Shown here in pieces: positions 1 to 12,179 of a stretch of 64,000 bases of DNA. Made by a program: the position numbers and the translations under genes. Numbering within the stretch: position 1 is the first letter of the stretch; every line of letters begins with the position of its first letter. The notes under the pieces are model-generated. The model made no database searches. It worked only from the letters and a program-made list of their open reading frames with translations, and had not been told where the DNA came from. The DNA lies in NCBI GenBank assembly GCA_032622095.1, contig CP136061.1:11917287-11981286 (forward strand), in the 5' to 3' direction. Origin of the DNA: Siphonodentalium dalli. Taxonomy: Eukaryota; Mollusca; Scaphopoda; Gadilida; Siphonodentaliidae.

Positions 1-232
1 CTTCACACAGACTGCTTTATGAAGGCATATTACTCTCCGCTGACTCATCAATAAAGTGCGATTACTCCCCGCTGACTGATTTATGAAGGGAGATTACTCC
101 CGCTGACTCACCGATGAAGGGAAATTACTCCCCGATGACTGCCTAATGAAGGGAGATTACTCCCCACTGACTGCATTATGAAGGGAGATAACTCCCGCTG
201 ACTCATAAATGAAGGGAGATTAATCACCAACT
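1..232. repeat. Degenerate minisatellite, about 36-bp unit
   Basis: About six imperfect copies of a unit built around GATTACTCCCCGCTGACT followed by a variable stretch and ATGAAGGGA. The array may extend left beyond the window. It overlaps no credible coding region; the open frame on the minus strand across 108-353 is a by-product of the repeat. Confidence 0.75.
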
Positions 233-239
233 TCATGAC

Positions 240-2350
240 ATCACAGCTGTAAACACCATTGAAAAAATTCGCCAAAACAAAATGAATGGTCTGATCTGGG
301 AAAACTGATTGACAACTAGTGGATAAATACTCATGCTTCGTGTGGACATACACACACGATGCTCGATGTCTGTATTACGGTGAGAAACAAACATATCCCC
401 ATATCATATACGTGAAAATGACTTTCCCATATTCTCGGTTTTGGCGATACCACGTACACGGGGGTGTTAATTCCATTTGAGATATTTCAACCCTTACTCT
501 CCGTTCCATAGCAAACATAATCGCGTGTTGCGTTTACATAGACTCAGATATTTATACATGCATGTGCATGCTCCGCTGTTAAACTTTTCTTAAATGTCCA
601 TCTAGATAAGTATGTATACCTTGTGTACAATGATGTACACACGGAATATACCTTAAATCCGCACCCATTCACATGTGTGTGTGTACATATACAAATAATA
701 CAACACTATTGCAACGTCGATGCAATATGTGCACCTTGGTTGTATATATATGACAAATTTATACCAATCTTGACGTTTGTTCGTCCATCCGTCCACATTC
801 CATACTAGCCTCTAATATTACTTTATTTTATTATATTTGTGATATTTTAAGCTTTAATGCAGTCTCACTTGCGCGTGGAGATTGAACAACTAGGGCATTT
901 ATATGTATATTATATATAAGGCAATACTTAGGCACTTAGGTCATTCACGTGTATATTTCACACCTCCTCCAGTTCGTATTCCTACTCTGTTTTTGTCCTC
1001 CTTTCCATGGGGTTACTGTTACTCATTGGGGGAGCTGATCGTTTGCTGGTGTTTGATATATAATCGTGCTTGTGTTTGTCCACAAACTGTACACGTTGGC
1101 AGGTTGGGGCGGCAACTCATATCGCGGTATTAAGGATAACCTTATAACCGACCCGTATGGCCGCCCTGATCTCTAATAAGTCAAGGGAGCACACATGGAT
1201 TATAATACGAAGGACTGGCTGTCACCACAAATTCAGACTCGTCTTCTCCAATGGGTAGCAGCAACTATAACACTAGAGGCGCCGTTTCTGATATATTTCA
1301 AATCACGCTGCTCACCCCTTGTGAAAACATAATCGTGCGTTTCAAAAACTTCACATTTAATTATCTGGGCACACACGCGTATATGTATGTACGTGTGTCT
1401 TTGTGTATGCGTATGTGTGTATGGGTCTATGTGTGTTTATGTAATTATATGTAAGTGTAGTTGTATATCTTCTTGTTAGTCTTATGAATAGATCGCACTT
1501 AAATCGAACTGCAGACAATATACTATTTTATTTGAGATATTTCAAACCATACTGCTCGTCCCGTGGTATATCAAGACTACATTTTATTCTTAGGACACAT
1601 ACAGTTGCATGTCTTCCAGTTGCACATTAATCGAATTGTTATGCACAGTATTGTAGTCTCAAGGCTCTGGCCGTCTAACCCGAACCCCTCACTCTGCTCC
1701 GGGTACCGTAGCTAATTATGTATTATATAATAATTATATATAATGATTATATTTATAACTGTATCCCTTGTTGAGATTTGCTGAGATTTGTAAATATTCT
1801 GATGAATATGTATATAATACGCTCTCTTTATTAGGCAGACACTCCTATTGCATGACATAATTTTACTGAATAATCTGCTCCTGACTTACCTCATCGATCC
1901 ACGTTCCCCTTCTGAATCCGTACGTCACATGAATATTCTACCCCCACTTAATCCGTCCCCGTTAGATATAACATGAATCTCATTAAAACATATCCCAGAC
2001 ATGCTACCCCATCTAGTAGAATACGGTATATGTCTGAAATATGAACATCTGAATATACCAGAACATATCTTTAAAAGTACATGGAAATTGAATCCATATC
2101 GCCAAAAACTATTGGTTCGCCCATTTTCCTAGATAACGAACACTCAGATAAAGATTTCGATCGGCCGGCACAACCATACCTGGTATGCATTCTATTGCTA
2201 CTCACGATCTCTTTATAATCTCATTCACTATACTCAACTACCATACATACATACCTACTCACCCCTATATGGCAAACAAACTGGGTTGAAATCAAATTTA
2301 AAACACACCAACGATACGTATACATTTCTATATGTTGCCAGAATATGCTG
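240..2350. other. No gene recognised
   Basis: Short open frames only, with no recognisable domain, splice-consistent exon or RNA gene. There is a GT-rich low-complexity patch near 1380-1450 and an AT-rich patch near 1715-1760. Confidence 0.5.
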
Positions 2351-2357
2351 TATTTAT

Positions 2358-2435
2358 ATGTTTGTAACTGCGCACCGAGGATGCCCAAAGCAGAATTGTT
2401 CTCAGGATTTTGACACGACTTTCGATAATGGGTGA
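2358..2435 (+). CDS. LINE A, short upstream ORF (ORF1-like) tail
   Basis: A 25-codon frame ends in DNG-stop. Its TGA stop lies inside the octamer ATGGGTGA, whose ATG opens the next frame (ORF2 leader at 2428). Two other LINE copies in this window show the same overlap: ATGATTGA at 10643 and ATGGTTGA on the minus strand at 42294. The upstream frame of the third copy also ends in DNG. Function is unknown. It may be the remnant of a longer ORF1 or an upstream regulatory ORF. The conserved overlap, rather than the peptide, is the support for it. Confidence 0.45.
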   Translation: MFVTAHRGCPKQNCSQDFDTTFDNG

Positions 2436-4515
2436 CATAATGTTACATAGGGCAAGAATCGGTGCATTTCACACTCTTGCTGTCAGGCTGTCAGGGAGGG
2501 GGCGTCTCTGTGTGAAACATGCTTGTTCTATATCATGCTGCGCTTGCGTGGACTGGATCTTATAACTGCCTTAAAACAATTCCGTGCTCTCAAATATAAC
2601 ATGGCAGACAAGAACATTTCTAATGCTCCAAATTCCGATTTTGAAAAGACGAAACTGAACACTAAACTTGCGATATCACACACAACTGTATTCCTCTTCA
2701 CGTGCGTGACAATTCTAACAGTATTAACGGCATTTTTAGCAATGTCTCTCTTGGTCCTAGTAGGAGACGTCGAGACTAACCAGGCCCTTCAACCGAACAA
2801 CACAGTCACTCGGTACTTATATTGAATACACAGAGCATCAGAAATAAATTAGATATACTTGCGGCCGAAACATCAAGTGGCGAGTACGACGTATGTTTAC
2901 TAACCGAATCATGGCTCGACCATTCTATCCCGGATTCTGAAATCCATCTTCCTGGTTACCACGATCCCGCCCGCAAAGACAGGAACGATGGTAGAACAGG
3001 AGGGTGTGTGCATTTACGTTCGCGACACTATACCATTCAAAATACGCGAAGATCTTGGCAGTGATGAAGGAGAAAGTATCTGGATAGAGGTTACAGTTAA
3101 CACAAAACGTTGTCTTGTGGGATGCTTTCATCGCCCTCCCAACTCCCCCGCAAGCCTGTGGACGAAACTTAACAATAACATTTCCCTTGCGCGCGATAGC
3201 GACCTGGATGTCATAATAGGTGGGGATTTCAATGAAAACTATGTACACAACGGTAATGGTAAAATAAACGGCATTTGTAACGAACGAGGTCTGACCCAAC
3301 TGGTCGCTGATAAAACGCATTTTACTGAAAACTCCTCATCTATTCTCGACTTACTCATGACCAGCAACCCTGATCTTGTTGATTCCCCTTGGCAACATAT
3401 TCGACAACACAGTTAGGTATCACTGTCCAGTTACTGCGCGGATAAAAAAATTGAAAAATAAATCGGCTATAACCCTCACTAGGCGTGTCTGGAAGTATAA
3501 TCTGGCTCACTTCGATACCACGAACGAAGACTTCTTGAGCTGGAACTATGATGGTAATACACCACTTGATCTATCAATTCATGCAGACAACTTGACAGCA
3601 AACATTGTGAAAGTATGCAGTGAAAACATCCCCAATAAGATAGTACTGATCCGGAAAGGTAGTCCCCAATGGCTTACGTGTAACGTACGGAAACTGATGA
3701 GGCAACGAAATCGATTACATAAGATAGCTAAAAAGCAAAACACACCACAAACATGGGCGAACTTTTGATCTAAACGTAATGAAACTACATCGGCTATTAG
3801 GAAAAGCAAACGTGATTACGACACCAAGAACGAAAATACATTGAATAGCCCATCAAATGACAAGTCCTCCGTGTGGAAAACCCTCCAATAAATAGTATTT
3901 GCAACCAGTGATCGATCAATACCCCCCTTGAACATAAACGGCGACTTCCTGATCTCACCAACTGAAAAAGCAAGTGCTTTCAATTCGTATTTTTGTAATA
4001 TTTCATCAGTTGATGACGTCGGGAAACGCCTACCAGTGCTCGATCCGGATAACTCCATATCCACATTAAGCGATATAAAAATCACAGCCCCTGTCATTTA
4101 CAAAGAGTTAAAAAGTGTAAAAATATCTAAGTCAAGTGAATAAGTCCAAGAGTTCTGAAAAGTTGTGCCTCCTCGCTCTGTGAACCTCTTGAATTCTATT
4201 TTAGAATATTTATCGAAAACAGCTACTACCCACCACAGTGGAAGCGTTCCCATGTTACACCTATTCTCAAGAGCGGTGATCCCAGTATTATATCAAATTA
4301 CCGACCAATCTCCCTACTAAGCTGCGTCTCAAAGGTCTATGAAAAATGTATTTATAAATATATATGGGAATTTCTTGATGAAAACAAACTCCTATCATTT
4401 TAACAAGCTGGTTTCATGCGCAATGATTCAACATTACCGAAATACATGATAATATATGTCGATCATTAGACGACGGAAAAGAAATTCGGTGTATATTCTG
4501 CGACATAACGCGACC
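2428..4515 (+). pseudogene. LINE A: 2A-like leader, APE endonuclease and start of reverse transcriptase (decayed)
   Basis: This is a CR1-group-like non-LTR retrotransposon ORF2, read in pieces through several frameshifts. It begins with a leader of the form MGDIMLHRARIGAF, matching the leaders of the other two copies. A hydrophobic stretch follows (about 2680-2760) and leads into GDVETN, where a 2A-like motif is broken by a 1-base deletion near 2780. The endonuclease follows: NTQSIRNKLD, LTESWL, GCVHLR/GVCIYVRD, GCFHRPPN and GGDFNE, across 2822-3416. A linker region (3376-3768, 3928-4143) leads to the reverse transcriptase start NYRPISLLS near 4300 and GKEIRCIFCDI near 4480-4515, where similarity stops. 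The polymerase core (FADD-type motif) and 3' end are missing, so the copy is dead. 3' loss with 5' retention is the reverse of ordinary LINE truncation. Confidence 0.85.
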
Positions 4516-4519
4516 TGAG

Positions 4520-6830
4520 TTCCAATCTGTTCTAAGTGCATGTTTTATGATTTTGAGTAAATCGATTTTAAAAGTTTGAATTGCCGTCACAACTGAAATG
4601 TATGGTTTACAGTGGAAAATTTCACATCTTTGGATTCCTTAATGTCTTAGCTATTCCATTTTATCAAGACATATCCGCATAAGTCTGTTATATCTCTTAA
4701 GTTTTGAGAAATGTAGACCTAGGGTGTGAAATGTAGCACTTAGAGCAAAATAGAACTAAATATTTGTTGTTGAACACGCAAATGACAGTTAAGACCTTAA
4801 CACTATTTTAGGGCCAGGTTGTCCTAAGTTCCAAAATGACATATTTTTCGGGTTAAGAGTTAAACTATACACTCTATTCACCAGAATAACAAATTGATTC
4901 CCGACACTTCTGGAAGCCGCATTTGTTCCAAGTACACTACTTTGGTCATGTTGGTTTACAGTATGATGTATTTAAATGAGTACCAACATCACTGTAAATA
5001 CAATGCTACTCGAGATATGGACTTTACACATCGTGCAGACCATAATAATGTATTGCGTCAACATTGGTAGGAAATTAGTTCACGTATTCTAAAGTTTTGT
5101 AATCTATCAGATGAACGGAGCTGTCCTACCTGCGTATTGGAAATTAGCAATATATATAATTGCCAGGTTTAATATGAACTCAATTGATCACCCCATTCAT
5201 TAAAGTTGGTCTTTTGACACACTCATTTAAGCTGCCACGCTAATATTTGGATACCATCAATGTGTTCATCATTGAACACCATATTAGTAGCTTCCAGCCA
5301 CACAACATCCAACAATAGCGTGAACAGATATGTCATTACCATAGCGCAATTCATGCACGTTGCTAATAAGGACAGGTGGCCAAATGATCCAGAAGTGTTC
5401 ACTCACTCAATCTCCTGTGCTACGGGTGTCCCTGTTTGGATCAATGGCAATTTGAATATGGACAACTTGTGGAAGCTATGATTGTTCCAAGAGCGCATGC
5501 GTTGGTTTTGTTTTGTCAAAAGTGCTTCCAATGTAGACGGTCATGTATATATAGCTGACATATGCATCATCATTGGATATGCATGTACACCTGGGTAACC
5601 GCATTTACTATTTAAGCTGGAGTAAGAATCTTCAAATTTACTTTTTTGTCTAGATCAATCGGGGGTGTTATCTGAATTTTTTCTCATACAGTTTTTTTCT
5701 TTGCGAGAGGGCCATTGTTTGCCTGAAAGTGTGATGATCAGGTTGGCTTTGTATGTTGTTTGTGCACCAATGTAGAACTTCTGTTGAAACCACCTCAACA
5801 TTAATTAGACCCAAGGCCATAACATTTAAACCCATTTGCTGACGCATCTTTTGAAAATATTGTGTGTCCCTGTGGAACTGATATTTGTTGAAAATGAGTG
5901 CTTTGGTAACTTAATGTGTGCCAGAACCTCTGGTGACAAGCCTGTGACTAATATCGTTATGCAAGTACTTGCTCGATAAATTCAGCCCCCAATCAAGTGA
6001 CAATATATCACATTTTATCGTATAGTCTATATATTATATATTGTAAAGTTACTAAGGCTCGAATTAGTTTCTCCTCTTGAAAACAAGCATATAGCACGGA
6101 CGCATGGCGGCTTTAGTTTGAAAATACTATTGGTGACATCACATAATATAGCTATAGTGTATATCATATATATCAAATTATCTAATTAATAAAACACACT
6201 GATCATCAGACATGATTACATTTCTATCCATGAAAACTGTTTTGCATTATATAAAAGCAGTTTAACAAGCTTAAGTTGCACAGGCACAACTTGCACATTC
6301 CAATTTATTTCATTAGAATCTAAAAGAAACCACATTTGGAAAGTGATGAACATCAATTTTCCTATTCCAATAAGATGGGGGTGTTAATTAATAATATTTA
6401 CACTTCTACCTCCACTTCTGGTACCGAGACTGAATCAAGTCTTCTGTTTGGTCAGGAACTGATCAGCTGATGGAGCAACCGTAATGCGTAAAGTGAAACA
6501 GAAGTGACACCTGCTTCACATGTGTAACGTAGGAATTACGTTAATAATGCGCCTGTCGCTTTCAACATTCTATTTTTCACTAGAAAACAGTGCAAATCAG
6601 CTGTGCAAATCATTCATTTTATTCAATATTCGAAACCAATTTCCATTGAATGTTCTTTTTGGTGTGTAAATATAAATAATGCTTCCTGTATTTCCATGCG
6701 TTATGAAATCAGGTTGGTCTGACAAAGTTATGTGAGGAACGCTTCAGCGCTACACACTGCAACCTGCTTTCATACATCGATCATATCTAGAAATACAGGA
6801 CGCAAACTTTCAGTTCTTAATGAGTTTGAT
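4520..6830. other. No gene recognised
   Basis: AT-rich sequence with one 73-codon frame (5260-5481, plus) that matches no family I know and has no supporting splice context. No tandem or inverted repeats stand out. Confidence 0.5.
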
Positions 6831-6849
6831 GGGCATTCATTTTTCCAAT

Positions 6850-7410
6850 TATATGTTAATGGCCATTAACCATCATTTAGGGCCCTTAATTTGTTTATTA
6901 CTAAGTTAATGGGCATTAAGCACCAGCACTATTGAGGTGATAGCCATTAATTTTTCAAAATGATGAGATAATGGCCATTAAACACCCAAATGCATATAAG
7001 TAATGGTCATTAACATATAATTAATGAGCAACAAGTTTTCAAATCATACTTTAATGGCCATTAACCATCATGGGTACAACAGTTATGGGCAGTTGTGGGT
7101 ATCAATTTATCAAACTACTTAATTAATGGCCATTAAACACTCAAATACATATAATAGATGGATAATAGCCATTAAAATATTAGAGACTATGGCCATTAAA
7201 TTGTAGTCTTTACAAATTTTAAGGGCATCTAATGGGCATTAACAATACATGGTTGATGATTAATGGGAAATAGGGCAGTATTGGCCATTAAAATAACAAA
7301 ATGTAATAGTTTTTAATGGGTTCTGGGAAACCCATTATTTTTTTTGTTTCGAGAATTAATGGCATAAAGTAATGGATTTATGATATTTAATGGGATTTTA
7401 ATGGGTTGTG
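6850..7410. repeat. Cluster of palindromic 14-mers TTAATGGCCATTAA and half sites
   Basis: The perfect palindrome TTAATGGCCATTAA or close variants (ATAATGGCCATTAA, TTAATGGGCATTAA) recurs about a dozen times at irregular spacing in roughly 560 bp. It is not a simple tandem array because the intervening sequence varies. The cluster ends just before the 36-bp minisatellite. Function is unknown: it could be decayed satellite or a cluster of homeodomain-like dyad sites. Confidence 0.6.
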
Positions 7411-7424
7411 TGTGCAGTAGTGCA

Positions 7425-8395
7425 CATCGATAACAATGAAGACGAAGCCTTCAAATGTAACCTCGTCAACAATGAACGCGAAGCCTTCGAGTAACAACAC
7501 ATCACCTCGATAATAGTTATCGCGAAGCCTTCAAACATCACCTCGATGACAATGAACGCGAATCATTCGAGTAACAACACATCACCTCGATAACAATGAA
7601 CGCGAAGCCTTCAAACATCACCTCGATAACAATGAACGCGAAGCCTTCAAACATCACCTCGATAACAATGAACGCGAAGCCTTCAAACATCACCTCGATA
7701 ACAATGAACGCGAAGCCTTCAAATATCACCTCGATAACAATGAACGCGAAGCCTTCGAGTAACAACACATCACCTCGACAACAATGAACGCGAAGCCTTC
7801 GAGTAACAACACATCACTTCGATAACAATGAACGCGAAGCCTTCAAACATCACCTCGATAACAATGAACGCGGAGCCTTCAAACATCACCTCGATGACAA
7901 TGAACGCAAAGCCTTTGAGTAACAACACATCACCTCGACAGCAATGAACGCGAAGCCTTCAAACATTACCTCGATAACAATGAACGCGAATCATTCAAGC
8001 ACCACCTCGATAACAATGAACGCGAAGTCTTCAAACATCACCTCGATAACAATGAAGACGAAGCCTTCAAACATAACCTCGACAACAATGAACGCGAAGC
8101 CTTCGAGTAACAACACATCACCTCGATAATAGTTATCGCGAAGCCTTCAAACATCACCTCGATGACAATGAACGCGAAGCATTCGAGTAACAACACATCA
8201 CCTCGATAACAATGAACGCGAAGCCTTCAAACATCACCTCGATAACAATGAACGCGAAGCCTTCAAACATCATCTCGATAACAATGAACGCGAAGCCTTC
8301 GAGTAACAACACATCACCTCGATAATAGTTATCGCGAAGCCTTCAATCATCACCTCGATAACAATGAACGCGAATCCTTCGAATAAGTAATTGCT
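7425..8395. repeat. 36/44-bp minisatellite array
   Basis: About 25 copies of a unit containing CGATAACAATGAACGCGAAG followed by CCTTC and either a 36-bp or a 44-bp ending (the longer one contains GAGTAACAACACATC). Two copies carry a variant with GATAATAGTTATCGCG. The 36-bp form is a multiple of three, so it opens reading frames on both strands that should not be taken as proteins. The same unit reappears at 20690-20735. Confidence 0.9.
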
Positions 8396-8424
8396 CGATA
8401 TTGAGATGACAAATATAATGAACG

Positions 8425-8590
8425 TTCCACATTATTCAAAAGCAAATTTCTCCCGACGAGCACATCACCATGCCATAAGATAACACATACATACGTCATT
8501 AATGCACCCTAAATGAATGTTGTCCCAACGAGCACACCAGCATGCTTTAAGATAATATACGTCATTAATGCACCTTACATATAATAGAAA
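8425..8590. repeat. Two diverged units of the 72-bp repeat
   Basis: Two copies of the CCGACGAGCACACCAGCATG / TACGTCATTA unit seen in the arrays at 14555 and 26417. They sit directly after the 36-bp minisatellite, as at 20690-20806. Confidence 0.75.
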
Positions 8591-8599
8591 GTTTTCATG

Positions 8600-9960
8600 A
8601 CGGTAACGCGCATGAGATCAGTATGTATACCTATGCAGCTGTATTATTGTGTTCTATATATAGTTCACGTTACCTGAGAATAGTATCAGAGCACGCGCTT
8701 AACGTAACGTAATGTGGCGCTCTCTTAAATGAAATGCGCAATAAAAACGATTTTCCTATTGGTCAGATTGTCTATCTTAACCAATCAGATTTGACGTTGC
8801 ATAGACATTACAGTTGCTAAGCCTTGTAGTTCAAATACAGAACTCACCACCTCGGCGTTAGTATTTCCACAAATTACCTATTATCACACAACAAAAGGAT
8901 GAGATGAAAACTATATACATAGAAGGTGAGTGGTCTAAATAAAAAATTGTATTTCATATATTGTTTCGGACCGAAAAATGTCACCAAAACACTTCTTTTA
9001 GTTTTACTGTGATTTGAGACTTCCGTTGTTTGCTTTGACTAAAGTTTGAGTCTGACTTGGTCAAGTTTGTGTTTGAAACTGACAGTTTCAAACTCTGAGT
9101 CTTTGTTATTGCCGTTCATGTTTCAATGAATGATTAACTGAAAGTTAACTTGGCAAGATAACTAGATCATAGGTGCCATCAACTGAATGAATTTAATCGC
9201 AAAAAATGCGTCTAATTTATCAATTCTCAGCAGTCTATGTTCCAACTCCAAAGCTTAACAACAGTTGTCATTAGCGAAGACCGGACAAAATAATCAAAAC
9301 ACATTTCCGGTTATTCCAACAAGGTGAAGGACAAGGTCGGGACAATTCTCAAAACAAAAATTAAAATCCTTGAAATTGAAATGAAATTAGGCTTCATCTT
9401 GGACGTGAGGAATTATTCTGACTTCGTCTTTTCAACGTGGATTTAGCGGGCGTTAGTTCAAAATTATCTGATTCTAATTTAATGAATTTCAGAATTTCGA
9501 TGACGTAATGGCGTTCGAGGAAGGAGGCACGCGGGAGCTGGCCTGCTCGGATTTTCTTTTATGTTTCGTGGCGGAATGTATTTTAATGTTGTAAATTTCA
9601 TTTGTGATGATGACAAGCATGGACCTAAGTGTTTCCAGCGTGTTCGATCCTGAACTCTGTCGATCCGACTCGTGTTTTGTGTCTCGACGATTCTCTCCGA
9701 CAGCACATTGGCACAAAGATAGGGGAGACCGCCATTTCTTACCCAGCCGTTCCTTCAGACAGTTTTACTCCAACTTTGCATTTTAACTGTTTTAAACTAT
9801 GTTTTACTGAAGAATCATTATATTATCCCGCTGGTGCAGTTGAGGAGTGTGAACTATGCGTTGCAGTGTCATCGTTGGTCTGCTGTTTCTTCTGTGAACT
9901 TTGACCTTTTGTCATTGATATGCGATGCACCAACTCTATCAGAATGGATTTTATATATAC
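8600..9960. other. No gene recognised
   Basis: Contains two opposed CCAAT boxes (CCTATTGGTCAG near 8755 and AACCAATCAG near 8780), which could belong to a promoter. No first exon can be supported. No other signal was seen. Confidence 0.4.
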
Positions 9961-9963
9961 AGA

Positions 9964-10165
9964 GTTTGGTGTAAACAATATTTAATTTCGAACAAAACAT
10001 GTAATACATTCAAACAAATTGACATAAGTAATAATAATGTTCAAAACGGGGATTGGACAACAAGCCTAAAAGGCTTTTATAAAGTCTTTTCCTCGGAGCA
10101 GGAAGTTTACCCTTGGTATCAGAGTAGATACCATTTGGCTCACAATGAGCATTGAACATATCCTT
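9964..10165 (-). mobile_element. LINE 3' tail fragment
   Basis: On the minus strand this reads through a small hairpin into GGCTTGTTGTCCAATCCCC and ends near AATATTGTTTACACCAAA. The same tail lies downstream of LINE C on its own strand (40951-41090), which is how I assign it. A third partial copy is at 49856-49915. Confidence 0.6.
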
Positions 10166-10338
10166 CCCGATATCATAACAACACTGCCTTTTTCGTACAT
10201 ATACTTACGAGAGCCTGGTCTTGTTTCCGTCCCAAATTCCTACACTTGACAGTGGTGTGTGGGACTCAAACGACTCCATGCTCCCTCACAAATCAGCAAC
10301 ATATTTCCTTTCCTGGTTGTAACTAAAGCCGCGTTTAG

Positions 10339-10650
10339 ATGTTTCGACAGATGAGTTTCCTGTTGTATATATGTTTTGTTTTGTGTCATATAACTTATTA
10401 TACTTCTTTCATAACTTGTACCACTGCTTCTATTCTTATCTGTGCTAGCACCCACAACCGATTTGTTGTGTCGCATGCCCATCTACATACACCTGAACAA
10501 AATAATATGAATGTCCAAAGCCTAGTCAAATCAACTGAACAGAAATTATCAAACATAAATCTTCCATGGGAATTTCGTAACCAGATTGAGCCAATCTACT
10601 TGCCTGAACAAACTTACCTATTATACCTAACTCATTCTCTAAATGATTGA
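10339..10650 (+). CDS. LINE B, upstream ORF (ORF1-like)
   Basis: A 103-codon frame with a strongly hydrophobic N-terminus (two aliphatic/aromatic stretches in the first 45 residues) and a polar C-terminus. Its TGA stop overlaps the ORF2 start in ATGATTGA. LINE C has a similar short ORF (88 codons, minus strand 42553-42287) with a hydrophobic segment and the same stop/start overlap. No known domain such as an RRM or zinc knuckle is visible, so this is not a typical LINE ORF1. It may be a decayed ORF or a leader peptide. The first methionine was chosen only as the start of the open frame. Confidence 0.45.
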   Translation: MFRQMSFLLYICFVLCHITYYTSFITCTTASILICASTHNRFVVSHAHLHTPEQNNMNVQSLVKSTEQKLSNINLPWEFRNQIEPIYLPEQTYLLYLTHSLND

Positions 10651-11667
10651 TATCTCACAATATAGAGCAAGTATTGGTTCTTTCTTCTGCTATGCCGTCA
10701 GACCGCATCGGAATAAATGTTTTGACAGACAATCTTCGCTTTATTGCGTTTTATACATCTCTCTGATAATCAAAGGGCTGAGTTGCAGTTTGTCTTGCAG
10801 AATAACCCTTCTTATCCATGTTATGTTTGGCAACTTTCTTCCAGAAAATATTCTTGGCAATTTTGAAACTTTGACGACCCATAACAATATCTTCAGCACG
10901 CTGTCGTCTGTGGACAGGGATTACCCCCCGATCATCAATCGTACCTGTACACTTGAATATTTTTCCATATATACTGCGTTTATGTCTGCATTGTCTTTAA
11001 ATACTATACTCATTCTGTTATTAATTGGATGTGTCGAACGTAATCCAGGTCCACGTGACGACGGCATGTCTTTCCTTTTGTTAAACCCACAAAGTATAAG
11101 GAACAAACTAGATACGATATCGGTTGAAATGAACGATTTTGATGTGTGCATGTTCACAGAAACTTGGCTTAGTCCATCAGTTGATAACACGGATTTATTT
11201 GTTGAAGGTTTTAACGACATTGTGAGAAATGATAGAACAGACAGGGTAGGGGGTGGGGTGGCTATTTATGTTAGAGATACCATTGCATTCAAATTTCGTG
11301 ATGACTTATCTACCCCCAACCTGGAATCGGTATGGGTTGAGCTCATAAAACCTCATCATATTCTAGTAGGTTGCTTTTATAGACCACCGAATTCTCTTAC
11401 TTCTGACTGGGACGATATTGAAAAATCGATTGGTGTCGCACGAGATAGTGGTTTAGAGATGATAATAGCAGGAGATTTTAACGAAGATCAAAAACCGAAT
11501 TTCCATGGACATATTAATGATATTTGTAGCGCGTGTGGCGTAAAACAGATCATAAAATCACCTAATGCTCATAAATATTGATGACCTTTAGTGTGCAAAA
11601 CACATGGTTTCTAACATATCCCTGTGAAAAGTGACCATGAATTGACGGTTGTCTCAAAGGCCACAGG
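10643..11667 (+). pseudogene. LINE B: 2A-like leader and APE endonuclease, 3' part lost
   Basis: An intact 312-codon frame of a CR1-group-like ORF2. It has the leader MIDISQYRASIGSFF (residues 1-15), a hydrophobic stretch at about 112-130, then the 2A-like string GCVERNPGP at about 130-138. In canonical 2A motifs the second position here is Asp; this copy has Cys. The APE endonuclease follows with LLNPQSIRNKLD, FTETWL, GGGVAIYVRD, VGCFYRPPN and AGDFNE. After the stop at 11579 the similarity continues through frameshifts to an SDHELTV catalytic motif near 11630-11650 and then stops. No reverse transcriptase is present. The start is set by the conserved ATGRKTGA overlap with the upstream ORF. 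Confidence 0.85.
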
Positions 11668-11822
11668 TGTGTGATGGCCGGGTTGTGGATTGATGAGCAT
11701 ACATTTTGCAATTTAAATTTCCTGAGAGTGTATCTCAGACTATCTCCTGCCTGCTTTTACAGTGCTTTATGTGTTATGGAACACTATCAACAGACATGCC
11801 ATGGTGGGTGTATATATACATG

Positions 11823-12172
11823 TACCGCTATACTTAAAGTAATTGACCACCAATAACGTGGTGTCACCCCGTTAATATGGCGGTACTATACCGCGGTATT
11901 CTCCAATACCGCGGTACTGATACCGCTTGTTAACACGAACAAGTATGTGTGAGTAAATACTTCCCCTCAAAGAGTTCCATGAAAATCACCGCGGTATTCA
12001 ACAAAATTAATGCGGTGCCCGCTAAAAGACTGCGGTATCATTATCGCCCAATACCGTAACTCCACCGCCATGACCGTCTTGATATCGCTACCGTTTATTA
12101 CCGGTATCACCGCGGTCATAACCGGGGTATCACCCTTTTTTTTTCTGGTCAATTACTTTGAGAATAGCGGTA
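11823..12172. mobile_element. 350-bp TIR/foldback element rich in CCGCGGTA
   Basis: Near-perfect terminal inverted repeats of about 27 bp (TACCGCTATACTTAAAGTAA at the left; its complement with two or three mismatches at 12146-12172). The inner arms also pair, and the interior is full of GCGGTA/TACCGC motifs that can fold on themselves. No coding capacity. No clear target duplication was found, so the class is uncertain (MITE or foldback). Confidence 0.7.
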
Positions 12173-12179
12173 TAGAGAT

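Noticed and set aside
5260-5481. 73-codon frame ending GVPVWINGNLNMDNLWKL
   Set aside because: No recognisable domain, no supporting splice sites, single short frame in AT-rich DNA.
7538-8129. Repetitive NAKPSNITSITM protein on both strands
   Set aside because: By-product of the 36-bp minisatellite (12 codons). The alternative 44-bp units shift the frame and stop it.
8900-8935. Possible first exon (ATGAAAACTATATACATAGA, then G|GTGAGTGG)
   Set aside because: A good donor and nearby CCAAT boxes, but only eight codons and no downstream exon could be found.
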